DNA of 64,000 nucleotides from an uncultured Oscillospiraceae bacterium (GTDB lineage: Bacteria; Bacillota; Clostridia; Oscillospirales; Oscillospiraceae), in NCBI GenBank assembly GCA_910588495.1, contig CAJUPU010000007.1, positions 32,497 through 96,496 on the forward strand. The letters run 5' to 3'. The notes below the pieces were generated by a model. The model saw nothing but the letters and a program-made list of their open reading frames with translations. It did no database searches and was not told the DNA's origin. The translations under genes were made by a program, and so were the position numbers. Shown here in pieces: positions 41,550 through 50,704 of the stretch; position 1 is the stretch's first letter, and each line of letters opens with the position of its first letter.

Positions 41550-42422
41550 TTACTTCTTGTCGGTGTAATCGTAGAAACCCTTGCCGGTCTTGCGGCCCCA
41601 CTCGTGTTTTTCGTACTTCTCCTTGATGATGTCATAGCCGTTGGGTTTAATCCCCGTCTCCTTCCACCGCGTGGTGCTGGACAGGTAATTCAGGTCGATG
41701 CCGGTAAGATCCAGCAGACGGAAGGGTCCCATGGGGTAGTTCAAGCCCAGTTCCACACCCAGATCCACCTCCTGCGGGGTGCACACTCCTTCGTCTACCA
41801 GATAGAAAGCCTCGTCCCGCAGGGCGCGCAGCACACGGTTGACCACAAAGCCCTCGATCTCCTTGTTCACGCGGATAGGGGTCTTGCCGTTCACCACAGA
41901 GAACTCCACCAGCGTCTGCACCGTGTCGTCGGCGGTGTGCTCGCCCCGGACCACCTCAACGAGCTTCATGGCCAGCGCGGGGTTGAAGTAGTGAATATTG
42001 GCCAGACGGCCGGGGTTGGAGACACAGGCGATGAAGGTGGATGATGGCATCCAGCTGGAGTTGGAGGCCAAAATGGCGTCCTCCGGGGCAATGGCCCCCA
42101 CCTTTTTATAGAAGTCCAGCTTCACGTCCCGATCCTCCAGAATCGCCTCGATCACCAGCTGGGCACCCTCGGCGGCGTCTTTCAGCTCAGGGCACAGGTG
42201 GAAGCTGGCCTTGGCAGCGTCCGCCTGCTCCTGCGTGAGCTTGCCCTTGGCCACCCGGCCGGCCAGATACTCGCCGCTCCACTTCTCTACGGCGGCCAGC
42301 ACATCGCCCATGCTATCGGTGAGATAGGTGTCAAAACCGTGGATCGCGGCGTTCAGCGCGATCTGACGGCCCATCAGGCCTCCGCCTGCCACACAGACCT
42401 TTTTTATATCGGAAATTTTCAT
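41550..42422 (-). CDS. 3-hydroxyacyl-CoA (3-hydroxybutyryl-CoA type) dehydrogenase
   Basis: The 290-residue protein has an NAD-binding Rossmann start (KVCVAGGGLMGRQIALNAA), the catalytic region ASNSSWMPSSTF and HYFNPALAMKLVEVVRG with His and Glu, and the C-terminal helical domain (YPMGPFRLLDLTGIDLN). The family oxidises (S)-3-hydroxyacyl-CoA to 3-oxoacyl-CoA with NAD. The length matches Hbd/PaaH. The GxGxxG motif is GGGLMG. It is the last gene of the minus-strand catabolic operon, just after the thiolase, so it should perform the third step of a beta-oxidation. The acyl chain is unknown. Confidence 0.9.
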   Translation of the reverse strand: MKISDIKKVCVAGGGLMGRQIALNAAIHGFDTYLTDSMGDVLAAVEKWSGEYLAGRVAKGKLTQEQADAAKASFHLCPELKDAAEGAQLVIEAILEDRDVKLDFYKKVGAIAPEDAILASNSSWMPSSTFIACVSNPGRLANIHYFNPALAMKLVEVVRGEHTADDTVQTLVEFSVVNGKTPIRVNKEIEGFVVNRVLRALRDEAFYLVDEGVCTPQEVDLGVELGLNYPMGPFRLLDLTGIDLNYLSSTTRWKETGIKPNGYDIIKEKYEKHEWGRKTGKGFYDYTDKK

Positions 42423-42463
42423 AATAGCACAGCCTCCTCAAATTTTTGAATGTCGGGCGGTGT

Positions 42464-43633
42464 TCAGACCGCCTCGAAAATACCCGCAGCACCCATGCCG
42501 CCGCCGATGCACATGGTGACCATGCAGTACCGTCCGCCCCGGCGGCGCAGCTCACTGACGGCTTTGATGGTGAGAATCGCACCGGTGGCGCCCAGAGGAT
42601 GTCCCATGGCCATGGCGCCGCCGTTGACGTTCACCTTGGCGGGATCCATCCCCAGATCCCGCATACAGGGGATGGCCTGGGCGGCAAAGGCCTCATTGAG
42701 CTCGATGACGTCGATCTGATCGATGGTAAGCCCGGCTTTCTCCAGGGCGATGGGTACGGCCTGTTTTGGGCCCAGACCCATGTAGGCAGGGTCCATGCCC
42801 CGCACACCGAAGGAGACAAATTTCGCCAGCGGCTTGATGCCCAGCGCCTCGGCCTTTCCCGCGGTCATCAGCACCACCATGGCGGCCGCATCGCTCATCT
42901 GGGAGGAGGTGCCGGCGGTGACGGTGCCATCCTCCTTGAACACGGTCTTGAGCTTGGCCAGATCCTCCATGGTCAGGCCCCGGCGGATGCCCTCGTCTTT
43001 GTCGAAGGTGAACCGGTTCCCGCTCTCATCCAGCGCCTGCACGGGGAGGATCTGCTCCTGGAACACGCCGGCATCCTGGGCGGCGGCAGCCCGGCGGTGG
43101 CTCTCCAAAGCCAGGGCATCCTGCTCCTCCCGGGTGACATGGCACAGTTCGGCCACGTTTTCGGCCGTGAGGCCCATGGGCATATAGGCCCCCGGCTCGT
43201 TTTCCTTGATCCAGGCGCAGCGAACTTCTTCCTTGGTGCCCATGGGCAGCATGGACATGGTCTCCACGCCGCCGGCCACCATCACCTCAGCATCCCCGGC
43301 CCGGATCATGTTGATGGCGCTGTAAATGGTCTGGAGGCCGGACGAGCAGAACCGGTTGACAGTCTGGGCGGGCACGTCGTAGGGCAGGCCGGCCCGCAGG
43401 CAGATCAAGCGGCCGATGTTATAGCCCTGAACCTCCTCACATTTGGAACAGCCGATGATCACGTCGGCGATGTCCTTGGGATTCAGCTGGGGGAGCTTGT
43501 CCAGCACCTGGCGCAGCACTTGCCCGCCGAAGTCCACGGGATGGGTGTACTTGAGGGAACCTTTCTTGGCGCGGCCCACCGCGCTGCGGCCGAATGCGGC
43601 AATGACGACATCCTGCGGCTGAAGATTACTCAT
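42464..43633 (-). CDS. Thiolase (acetyl-CoA acyltransferase)
   Basis: The 389-residue protein has the thiolase active sites: nucleophile Cys in VNRFCSSGLQT, the His motif GGAMAMGHPLGATGA, and the second Cys in MCIGGGMGAAG. It cleaves 3-oxoacyl-CoA with CoA to release acetyl-CoA or an equivalent. The length is typical for FadA/PcaF-type enzymes. It lies 41 bases upstream of the dehydrogenase gene and 18 bases after the MaoC gene. Confidence 0.92.
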   Translation of the reverse strand: MSNLQPQDVVIAAFGRSAVGRAKKGSLKYTHPVDFGGQVLRQVLDKLPQLNPKDIADVIIGCSKCEEVQGYNIGRLICLRAGLPYDVPAQTVNRFCSSGLQTIYSAINMIRAGDAEVMVAGGVETMSMLPMGTKEEVRCAWIKENEPGAYMPMGLTAENVAELCHVTREEQDALALESHRRAAAAQDAGVFQEQILPVQALDESGNRFTFDKDEGIRRGLTMEDLAKLKTVFKEDGTVTAGTSSQMSDAAAMVVLMTAGKAEALGIKPLAKFVSFGVRGMDPAYMGLGPKQAVPIALEKAGLTIDQIDVIELNEAFAAQAIPCMRDLGMDPAKVNVNGGAMAMGHPLGATGAILTIKAVSELRRRGGRYCMVTMCIGGGMGAAGIFEAV

Positions 43634-43651
43634 GATAAATTACCCCTTTCC

Positions 43652-44104
43652 TTATCCGTTGGCATGGGTGCCGTCCGCCGCGTTTTTGCAGACGAGGCTT
43701 GCCGTGCCAGCCAAAACCTTTTTGTCGTTTTGATTGTTGATGGACAGCTCACATTCTACCCGCAGCCCTTCTGCGGTCCGTTCTGTCCCGGTGATGGTTC
43801 CCTGGGTGAGCACAGTATCGCCCGGGTGGGCCTGTCCAATAAATTTCACTTCAATTGAGCCGGTGGCTGCCCAGTCCATCCCAAAATTGACCTCCATCAT
43901 TTCGGAGGCATAGGCCATTGTGAGAAACCCGTGTGCCAGCGTCGTCTTGAAGGGCGAATTGGCGCAGAACGCAGGGTCCACATGGACCGAACCGGTGGAA
44001 CCGCTCAGAACTCCAAATTTGTCGATCTTATTCTGGTCGATGTGCTTGAACACAGGGATGAGAGGAGTACCCGGCTCCATTGTTTTTAGCAAAGCGTACC
44101 TCAT
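43652..44104 (-). CDS. MaoC-like hydratase domain protein
   Basis: The 150-residue hot-dog protein has the MaoC pattern VHVDPAFCANSPFKTTLAHGF with the Asp/His pair and GSIEVKFIGQAHPGDTVL. MaoC proteins hydrate enoyl-CoAs to (R)-3-hydroxyacyl-CoAs. It is separated from an N-terminal-type MaoC protein by only 13 bases; such pairs often form one heteromeric hydratase. The start has a GAGGAGG site. Confidence 0.85.
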   Translation of the reverse strand: MRYALLKTMEPGTPLIPVFKHIDQNKIDKFGVLSGSTGSVHVDPAFCANSPFKTTLAHGFLTMAYASEMMEVNFGMDWAATGSIEVKFIGQAHPGDTVLTQGTITGTERTAEGLRVECELSINNQNDKKVLAGTASLVCKNAADGTHANG

Positions 44105-44117
44105 CTGTCCGTCCTCC

Positions 44118-44510
44118 TCACTTTTTCGACCCGGGAATCATGTTGATCATCACCCCGGAGCATACTACGTCCCCGTCCTGGTTTGCAAATGTGGTAGCAT
44201 ACTGGATCAAGAGCCTGCCCTTGGCGTCCGTCCCTTCCGAAACCTGAGTTTCAGCCGTGATCTTGTCCCCCGCCCGGATGGGCTTGAAGAAGGACATCTT
44301 CTGCTTGACATGCACGCCGCCGGTAGGAACTTTCACCTCGGGGTCCATATACATTTGGTACTGAGCGCAAAAACTGGCGGGCGCGACAGGCGTGGTGAGC
44401 CCCGCCGCCTGAGCACTCTGGGCGTCCAGGTACATCGGTTCCAGGTTTTCCACCGCCTGCGCGTATTGGGCGATGGCATACTTCGTAATGTTCCAAATCT
44501 TTGTACTCAT
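44118..44510 (-). CDS. MaoC N-terminal-type (FAS1-like) dehydratase partner
   Basis: The 130-residue hot-dog protein (YAQAVENLEPMYLDAQSAQA, TTPVAPASFCAQYQM, VKQKMSFFKPIRAGDKITAE) resembles the MaoC_dehydrat_N family, which lacks the full catalytic dyad and pairs with a catalytic MaoC subunit, here the next gene. It probably forms a heterodimeric (R)-specific hydratase. Confidence 0.78.
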   Translation of the reverse strand: MSTKIWNITKYAIAQYAQAVENLEPMYLDAQSAQAAGLTTPVAPASFCAQYQMYMDPEVKVPTGGVHVKQKMSFFKPIRAGDKITAETQVSEGTDAKGRLLIQYATTFANQDGDVVCSGVMINMIPGSKK

Positions 44511-44535
44511 ATCGGTCCCTTATCCCTCGCGCGCC

Positions 44536-45312
44536 TTACACGCCTTTAAAGCTGGCCGGCCGCTTCTCAATGAAGGCCAGGGTGCCCTCCGCCTTGTCCT
44601 CAGTAGAGAACGCCAGCGCCTGGGAATACCGCTCGAAATACAGCCCGGACAGCAAATCGGTATTTGCGCCCACATTGATGGCCATCTTGGCCAACATCAC
44701 CGCCACCGGGCCCTTGGCCTTGATCTTGCCGGCCATTTCCAAGGCGGCCTCCAACACAGTGCCGTCATCTACCACCTTTTCGATCAGGCCGATGCGCTCG
44801 GCCTCCTCGGCGGAAATGATGTCGCCGGTGAAAATCAGTTCCTTGGCCTTGCCGATGCCCACCAGGCGCTGAAGGCGCTGGGTGCCGCCGCCCCCGGGGA
44901 TGATGCCCAGGTTTACCTCAGGCTGGCCAAATTTAGACTTGCGGGTGGCGATCCGGATGTCGCAGGCCATGGCCAGCTCACAGCCGCCGCCCAGGGCGTA
45001 GCCATCGATGGCGGCGATCACCGGCTTCTTATGGCTGGAAATCTCGTACAGGATGTCGTTGGTCTCGCTGCACATCTGCTCGCCGACGGTGCGGGCGTGA
45101 AGGGCGCGGATGTCCGCGCCCGAGGCAAACGCCTTGCCGCCTGCGCCAGTGATAATGATCACGTGGACGCTGTTGTCGTCCCGTAGCGCCCGCATCCCAG
45201 CGCGGATCTCGTCCCAGGTGACGAAGTCCAGGGCGTTGCGCACCTCGGGGCGGTTCAGGGTCAGCACGGCCACGCCGTCGCTAATCTCGATCTTGATGTT
45301 CTGGTAAGCCAT
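44536..45312 (-). CDS. Enoyl-CoA hydratase (crotonase), both catalytic Glu present
   Basis: The 258-residue protein has the crotonase oxyanion motif (GAGGKAFASGADIRAL), first catalytic Glu in GYALGGGCELAMACDI and second in FGQPEVNLGIIPGGGGTQRL. It should hydrate trans-2-enoyl-CoA to (S)-3-hydroxyacyl-CoA, the substrate of the dehydrogenase downstream. The C-terminus (KRPASFKG) is typical. Confidence 0.9.
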   Translation of the reverse strand: MAYQNIKIEISDGVAVLTLNRPEVRNALDFVTWDEIRAGMRALRDDNSVHVIIITGAGGKAFASGADIRALHARTVGEQMCSETNDILYEISSHKKPVIAAIDGYALGGGCELAMACDIRIATRKSKFGQPEVNLGIIPGGGGTQRLQRLVGIGKAKELIFTGDIISAEEAERIGLIEKVVDDGTVLEAALEMAGKIKAKGPVAVMLAKMAINVGANTDLLSGLYFERYSQALAFSTEDKAEGTLAFIEKRPASFKGV

Positions 45313-45330
45313 TTCTCATACTCCCTTTTC

Positions 45331-46533
45331 TCAGATGATATGTTGTTTCCGCAGTTCCTCCACCGCCTCCGGCGTGCGGCCCAGCAGTTCCCGGAGGATC
45401 TCCCCGCTGTCCTTCCCCGGGGCACAGGCGGACCGGCGGTACTGCGCCGGGGTCAGGCTCATCTTGATGGGGTTGCCGATCACCGGCAGGTCGTCCAACA
45501 CATTTTCCTCCGGGCGGACCAGCATCTCCCGGGCGGCCACCTGGGGGTCGTTGAACACCTGCTCCGCAGTCCGCACCAGGGCGTTGGGGATGCCGTACCG
45601 GTCCATGGCAGCCACCGCCTCCTCCCCGGTCACGGTGTCCAGCCACGCCTGAATCTCCGTGTTGAGCAGCCCCTCGCTCTCCTTTTTGCGCACGGCGGCC
45701 CCCACCATGCCGGACCGGCCGATGTGTTCCGGGTGGCCGATGAGCTCCATGAGTTTTTCAAAGTGGGCCTCCGCTGTGCCAGAAATCTGCACCCACGCGC
45801 CGTCCTTGGCCCGGTAGGTGCCCACCGGCGCGGAGAAGGGCCGGCCGTTACCCGCCCGCTTGGGGATCTCGCCGTTCATGCGGTAAATGGCGGGGTAGTT
45901 CTCCATCAGGACAAACATGGCGTCAAACAGGGCGATGTCCACGTTCTGCCCTTCCCCGGTGCGCTGGCGGCAGACGTAGGCCGCCAGGACGCCGATGGTG
46001 AGGTACAGCCCCGCGAAAAAGTCGCTGATGGCGGGCCCGCCCTTGGTGGGCGGCGCATCGGGAAACCCCGTGAGATCCATGAAGCCCGACAGGGCTTGGA
46101 TGGTCATATCCAGCGCCTGCCGGCGGACGTTGGGCCCGGTCTGGCCGAAGCCGGACAGGCTGGCCATGATGATGCCGGGATCAACGGCCTTGAGCTGCTC
46201 GTACCCCAGGTTCATCTTCTCCATCACGCCGGGGCGGAAGTTGTTGAGTACCACGTCGGATTTGCGCACCAGCTCCTTGAAGATCTCCTGGCCCTCCGGG
46301 GTTTTCAGGTTCAGCGTAAGGAACCGCTTGTTTCTGTTGTAGGACGCGAAGTACAAGCTCATGTCCTTATACATCGGGTCATATTTCCGGGCGATATCCC
46401 CTTTTCCCTCCCCGGGCAGCTCAATTTTGATCACGTCCGCCCCCAGATCGGCCAGCATCTGGCCCGCATATGGGGCGGAGATAAAGTGGGACAGTTCCAG
46501 GACGCGCAGCCCCTGTAGGCATTTTTTCTCCAC
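45331..46533 (-). CDS. Type III (CaiB/BaiF) CoA-transferase, copy 1
   Basis: The 400-residue protein starts with GTG at 46533 behind GAGGTGAG. It has the family III blocks: LRVLELSHFISAPYAGQMLA, LGADVIKIELPGEG, FRPGVMEKMNLGYEQL, and the nucleophile Asp in PAISDFFAGLYL. These enzymes move CoA between carboxylic acids without ATP. A second copy lies in the divergent operon (54862-56049); the two may form a heteromer, as in BbsEF, or act on different acids. Confidence 0.9.
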   Translation of the reverse strand: MEKKCLQGLRVLELSHFISAPYAGQMLADLGADVIKIELPGEGKGDIARKYDPMYKDMSLYFASYNRNKRFLTLNLKTPEGQEIFKELVRKSDVVLNNFRPGVMEKMNLGYEQLKAVDPGIIMASLSGFGQTGPNVRRQALDMTIQALSGFMDLTGFPDAPPTKGGPAISDFFAGLYLTIGVLAAYVCRQRTGEGQNVDIALFDAMFVLMENYPAIYRMNGEIPKRAGNGRPFSAPVGTYRAKDGAWVQISGTAEAHFEKLMELIGHPEHIGRSGMVGAAVRKKESEGLLNTEIQAWLDTVTGEEAVAAMDRYGIPNALVRTAEQVFNDPQVAAREMLVRPEENVLDDLPVIGNPIKMSLTPAQYRRSACAPGKDSGEILRELLGRTPEAVEELRKQHII

Positions 46534-46549
46534 CAGTCTCACCTCGCGG

Positions 46550-47320
46550 TCAACGGCCGGTGTACTCCGGGGCCCGCTTTTCAAAGAAGGCCCTCATGCC
46601 CTCCTTCTGGTCGTGGCCGGAATAGAGCAGGGACATGATGGGCAGCTGCATCTCGGACGCAGCGCCCGGTTCGTACTGGTTGCCCAGGATGAGCGCCCGC
46701 TTGGCCATACGCACAGCCAGAGGGGACTTGGCCCGGATGCCCTCGGCGATGGACTGGGCGGTGGATACGACCTCCTCCGGGGGGACCACCCGGTTCACCA
46801 GGCCCAGCTCATAGGCTTTCTGGGCGGTATACGCCTCCCCCAGCAGCACCATCTCCGCCGCCTGATAGCGGCCCACCAGCCGGGGCAGCACCGACGCGCC
46901 GCCGAAAATACCCAGGTTGATCTCGGGGACGGCGAACTTGGCCCGCTCGGAGGCCACGATGATGTCGCAGGACAGGATCATCACATTGCCGCCCCCTAAA
47001 GCGTGGCCGTTCACCGCGCCGATCACCGGCTTGCCGCCCTCCCGAATGAGGCGGTTGAGCACATTGTACAGGTTGCCGTAATCCAGATAATCCAGCGCGG
47101 ACATAACGGACAGCTCGTTGAGATCCGCGCCGCCCACAAACACCTTGCCCGCGCCGGTGAGGATGGCCACCCGGACATCCTCGTCGGCGTCCACCCGCTT
47201 GAAGGCGTCGATGAGCTCCAGCAGGGTGGCGCGGTTCAGGGCGTTGCGCTGCTCAGGGCGGTCGATCGTCACCCAGGCGATACCATCCCTCAGCTCATAC
47301 TTCAAATATTGAAAATCCAT
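46550..47320 (-). CDS. Crotonase-family protein lacking the first catalytic Glu
   Basis: The 256-residue protein has the crotonase oxyanion region (GAGKVFVGGADLNEL) and second Glu (FAVPEINLGIFGG). At the position of the first catalytic Glu the sequence is GGGNVMILSCD, with Val where the active crotonase has Glu. It therefore probably catalyses a related reaction such as isomerisation, decarboxylation or C-C cleavage rather than simple hydration. ATG at 47320 has an AAGGAGGG site. Confidence 0.87.
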   Translation of the reverse strand: MDFQYLKYELRDGIAWVTIDRPEQRNALNRATLLELIDAFKRVDADEDVRVAILTGAGKVFVGGADLNELSVMSALDYLDYGNLYNVLNRLIREGGKPVIGAVNGHALGGGNVMILSCDIIVASERAKFAVPEINLGIFGGASVLPRLVGRYQAAEMVLLGEAYTAQKAYELGLVNRVVPPEEVVSTAQSIAEGIRAKSPLAVRMAKRALILGNQYEPGAASEMQLPIMSLLYSGHDQKEGMRAFFEKRAPEYTGR

Positions 47321-47358
47321 CGTTATTCCCTCCTTTTTGTTCCCGGGGCAGTTCCAGC

Positions 47359-49227
47359 TCACTGGCCCAACGCCGCCCGGGCGCGCTTCCGGTCAATGAG
47401 CTGGAGCAGGACGCCCACAATGAAGATCGCCACACCCAGGACATCGGTAAAGGTTTCCGGAATGATGAGGGTAATGGCAGCCGCGCCGAACACCACCCGC
47501 TGCCAGACAGGCAGCCTCTCCAGGAAATAGCCTTCCAGCATGACGCTCATACTGAAAATCCCCACCGTGGCGGTGAACACACACTGAATCACTTCCAGCA
47601 CGCCGCCCTGGAGGATCAGCGCCGGGTTGAGCACGAACATGAAGGGCAGCACAAAAGCGGCCGCGCCTAGCTTCAGAGCCTGGATGCTGGTTTTTATGAA
47701 GGGCGCCTTGGCAATGCCGGCGGCCACCATGGAGGCCAGCGCCACCGGGGGCGTGATGGCAGAGATGATGCCGAAGTAGAAGATGAACAGGTGGGCGGCA
47801 ATGGGCAGCACACCCATCTTGATCAGAGCGGGGGCGATCATGGAGGCCAGCACCACGTAGCAGGCCACGGTGGGCAGCCCCATGCCCATGATGACGCAGG
47901 CGATCATAGTCAGCAGCATGAGCACGATGAGGTGCCCGCCGGAGGCGGTGATAAGCAGGGAGGATAGCTTCAGCGCCAGGCCGGTGAGGGTAATGGAACC
48001 CACCACGATGCCCACAGCGGCGCAGGCCACACAGGTTTCCAGCGCGCCGACGGCGCCCTCCACCATGGTCTCAATGATCTGCTTGCCGTTCATCCGGGTG
48101 TTCTTGTTGATCATGCAGATGACAAAGGCCACCACAATAGACCATACAGCGGCCTTGGCCGGAGACCACTGGAGGCCGGCCAGCAGTACGATCAGCACCA
48201 CCGGGGACACCAGAGAGGGCCAGCCCTTTTTCAGCACGTCCCGGGTCCGGGGCATATCCTCCGGCTTCATGCCGGTCAGGTTGGTCTTGCCCGCTTCAAA
48301 GTCCACCATGAAAAACACCGCCAGGTAGTACAGCACGGCGGGCACCAGGGCGCAGGCGGCCACGGTCCAGTAGGGGATGCCCACAATCTCGGCAATGAGG
48401 AAAGCGGACGCGCCCATGATGGGCGGCATGAACTGCCCGCCGGAGGAGGCCACCGCCTCCACCGCCCCGGAGAACTCCGACTTATAGCCGATTTTCTTCA
48501 TCAGCGGGATGGTGAACGTACCGGTGCCCACCACGTTGGCCACAGCGCTGCCCGAGATTGAGCCAAACAGGCCGCTGGCCACCACGGCCACCTTGGCCGG
48601 GCCTCCTCGAACCTGGCCCACCAAAGAGCAGGCCACGTCAATGAACACCTGGCCACCGCCGGTTTTCTCCAGGATCTTGGCGTAGAGCACGAAAAGGAAG
48701 ATGAAGGTGGAGCAGGCGTCAATGCAGGTGCCGAATATGGACTCGGTGGTGAGGGCTGAGAAGGTAAAGATCTTGGGGAGGCTGGCCCCGGGATGACGGA
48801 TGGGGCCGGGCATATACGGGCCCACATAGGCATAAATGAGGAACACGATGCCGATGGTAATGAGGCCCATGCCGGTAAGGCGGCGGGCGCCCTCAATGAC
48901 CAGCACCAGAATCACTGCGCCCAGGAACACCTCGAAAGCGGTGTAAACGCCGATGTTCATACTCAGCGCCTTTGCGTGTTGGTACATATATGCCGCAAAA
49001 ACGACAGAAAAAATGATGCAGATGATCTGGTCAATGTAGAGCTTATCAGCGTCCAGCTTTTTGCTGACAGGCTTGGTCAAATAGGTGAGAATCAGCGCGA
49101 ACGCCAGATGGACCGGGCGCTGCTGCATGGGCGACAGCACACCGAAGAATCCGATATACAGCTGAAAAGCGCACCACGCAACACCCACCACCGTGATGAT
49201 GGGTTTTTTATTGAATTTGATTCCCAT
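47359..49227 (-). CDS. TRAP transporter fused permease (TAXI type, DctQM-like)
   Basis: The 622-residue protein has some 15-17 hydrophobic segments, combining the small (4 helices) and large (12 helices) TRAP membrane subunits. GPAKVAVVASGLFGSISGSA and GMGLPTVACYVVLASM are typical of the fused TAXI-type permease. It should import a carboxylate driven by a sodium or proton gradient, using the solute-binding lipoprotein encoded just upstream. The start is preceded by a GAAAGGAGG site. Confidence 0.93.
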   Translation of the reverse strand: MGIKFNKKPIITVVGVAWCAFQLYIGFFGVLSPMQQRPVHLAFALILTYLTKPVSKKLDADKLYIDQIICIIFSVVFAAYMYQHAKALSMNIGVYTAFEVFLGAVILVLVIEGARRLTGMGLITIGIVFLIYAYVGPYMPGPIRHPGASLPKIFTFSALTTESIFGTCIDACSTFIFLFVLYAKILEKTGGGQVFIDVACSLVGQVRGGPAKVAVVASGLFGSISGSAVANVVGTGTFTIPLMKKIGYKSEFSGAVEAVASSGGQFMPPIMGASAFLIAEIVGIPYWTVAACALVPAVLYYLAVFFMVDFEAGKTNLTGMKPEDMPRTRDVLKKGWPSLVSPVVLIVLLAGLQWSPAKAAVWSIVVAFVICMINKNTRMNGKQIIETMVEGAVGALETCVACAAVGIVVGSITLTGLALKLSSLLITASGGHLIVLMLLTMIACVIMGMGLPTVACYVVLASMIAPALIKMGVLPIAAHLFIFYFGIISAITPPVALASMVAAGIAKAPFIKTSIQALKLGAAAFVLPFMFVLNPALILQGGVLEVIQCVFTATVGIFSMSVMLEGYFLERLPVWQRVVFGAAAITLIIPETFTDVLGVAIFIVGVLLQLIDRKRARAALGQ

Positions 49228-49320
49228 AGTCTGAAAATCATCCTCCTTTCTACTCTCTTATAAAAAGAGGGGGGCGCGTGGGGGAACAGCGCCCCCTGCT
49301 GTGTTTGATCGTCCTGTCTT

Positions 49321-50358
49321 TTACTCCACACCGTTGTCCGCGAAATACTTTACAGCGGCCGGGTGCATACGCTCCAGGGACATGACCCCATCGGTGAGAT
49401 AACGCTGGGTGGTTTCCAGCGTGAGTCCGGCCCCAGAGGGATGGCTGAGCGCCAGTTCATCCACGTTGTCGATCAGGGTAGAGATAGTCTCATAGATAAC
49501 GTTGTCCGCCACGTTCTTGTTGGCGTAGAGAACGGTGTACACGGTAGGCGCCCAGTGCTCCTCGGTTTGGCCGGTATAGGTGTTGGTCGGCACAGCCTGC
49601 ATCAGATTGCGCGGATTGGCCTCATTGTAGTGATTCCTCGTCTCCTCTGTCATGGACAAGAATTTGACTCCCTTGGTGGAGGCAACGGAATCCAGGGTGC
49701 CGTTATAGGGGTAGGCCGTGAGAATGATCACATCGGCGTTGCCGTCACCCAAGGCCTCGGCGGCCTGGGCATAGGACATCACGCGGTAATCCATCTTTTC
49801 GGGGTCGATTTTACCGGCGGCCTTGACCAGCTCATGCATAACAAAGTTATTTGTAGCGGTTGAGGCAATCACGGTGGACTCGTTAATATCCTCAACGGAA
49901 TTGATGGAAGATCCCTTAAGGGTGATGATGCCGAAAATATTATCGTACATGCCGCACAGCTGGACCAGGTCCTTCTGCTCCGCGCCGGTATATTCCTGCT
50001 CGCCGTTATAGGCGCGCTCAAACATACACGCCATACCGATGCCGATGCTGGCCTCGCCGCTCTGGAGCATAGCCGGAAGCTGCTGCACCTGGGCGGGGGA
50101 AACCGCCACCATTTCCACATCCGTAAGGTGCTGGTTCAGGATATTCACCATGCCGGTTCCCAGGATCTCATACACGCCGCCGGGGGTGCCGGTGCCGAAC
50201 AGGGTCTGGGCGCGGTTGCCGGGGACGTTGGCGGGGGTGGATGCGGCAGGGTTCGGGTCCTTGGAATTGGCGGGGCCCTGCTCACTGGTCGGCCCGCACG
50301 CACTGAGCAGCATGGTCATGGCACCAAATAGACAGACAAACTTCTTCCATTTCTTCAT
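49321..50358 (-). CDS. TAXI-family TRAP solute-binding lipoprotein
   Basis: The 345-residue protein has a lipobox (MTMLLSAC) and the TAXI-family pattern: LFGTGTPGGVYEILGTGMV at the N-terminus of the mature protein and VTPAQ-like QLPAML and EASIGIGMACM. It captures the ligand outside the cell for the fused permease. It has its own promoter 230 bases upstream, so transport genes may be expressed apart from the acyl-CoA dehydrogenase before them. Confidence 0.92.
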   Translation of the reverse strand: MKKWKKFVCLFGAMTMLLSACGPTSEQGPANSKDPNPAASTPANVPGNRAQTLFGTGTPGGVYEILGTGMVNILNQHLTDVEMVAVSPAQVQQLPAMLQSGEASIGIGMACMFERAYNGEQEYTGAEQKDLVQLCGMYDNIFGIITLKGSSINSVEDINESTVIASTATNNFVMHELVKAAGKIDPEKMDYRVMSYAQAAEALGDGNADVIILTAYPYNGTLDSVASTKGVKFLSMTEETRNHYNEANPRNLMQAVPTNTYTGQTEEHWAPTVYTVLYANKNVADNVIYETISTLIDNVDELALSHPSGAGLTLETTQRYLTDGVMSLERMHPAAVKYFADNGVE

Positions 50359-50704
50359 TGCAGATCTCCTCCTGTTTCATATCAAATTGGTGTCTTTTTC
50401 TCGTTGTTGCTTGCAGTTGGACACATTGGAACCCTGCGTTTCCACCTCCTGACCCGGCGGACTTCCGGCGCGCCCGGGCAGCCCGGATGGGCCGCGAGCC
50501 TTCCGCCGTGACAAGATCCGCCCTTGGCTGTTGTGACAGAATCCATGCTTTCACCCCGTCGATCCCAGGTCTGTTCATAAGAATATACTCTTTAATTATC
50601 GAATTGCGGAACCGCCCCGTCAACGGAAATGGCTGGGCTTATTTCAAAATTCCGGAAATGGCGGGCGTTGTGGGCGGAATAGCATGGATTCCTCTGAGGC
50701 GCCT
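50359..50704 (-). other. Gene-free leader between acyl-CoA dehydrogenase and TAXI gene
   Basis: Contains the promoter at 50595-50623 and a leader of about 230 bases. No reading frame or riboswitch is recognised. Confidence 0.5.
50595..50623 (-). promoter_or_regulatory. Internal promoter for the TRAP/beta-oxidation genes
   Basis: TTGACG (50618-50623) and GATAAT (50595-50600) on the minus strand, 17-base spacer. Confidence 0.65.
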
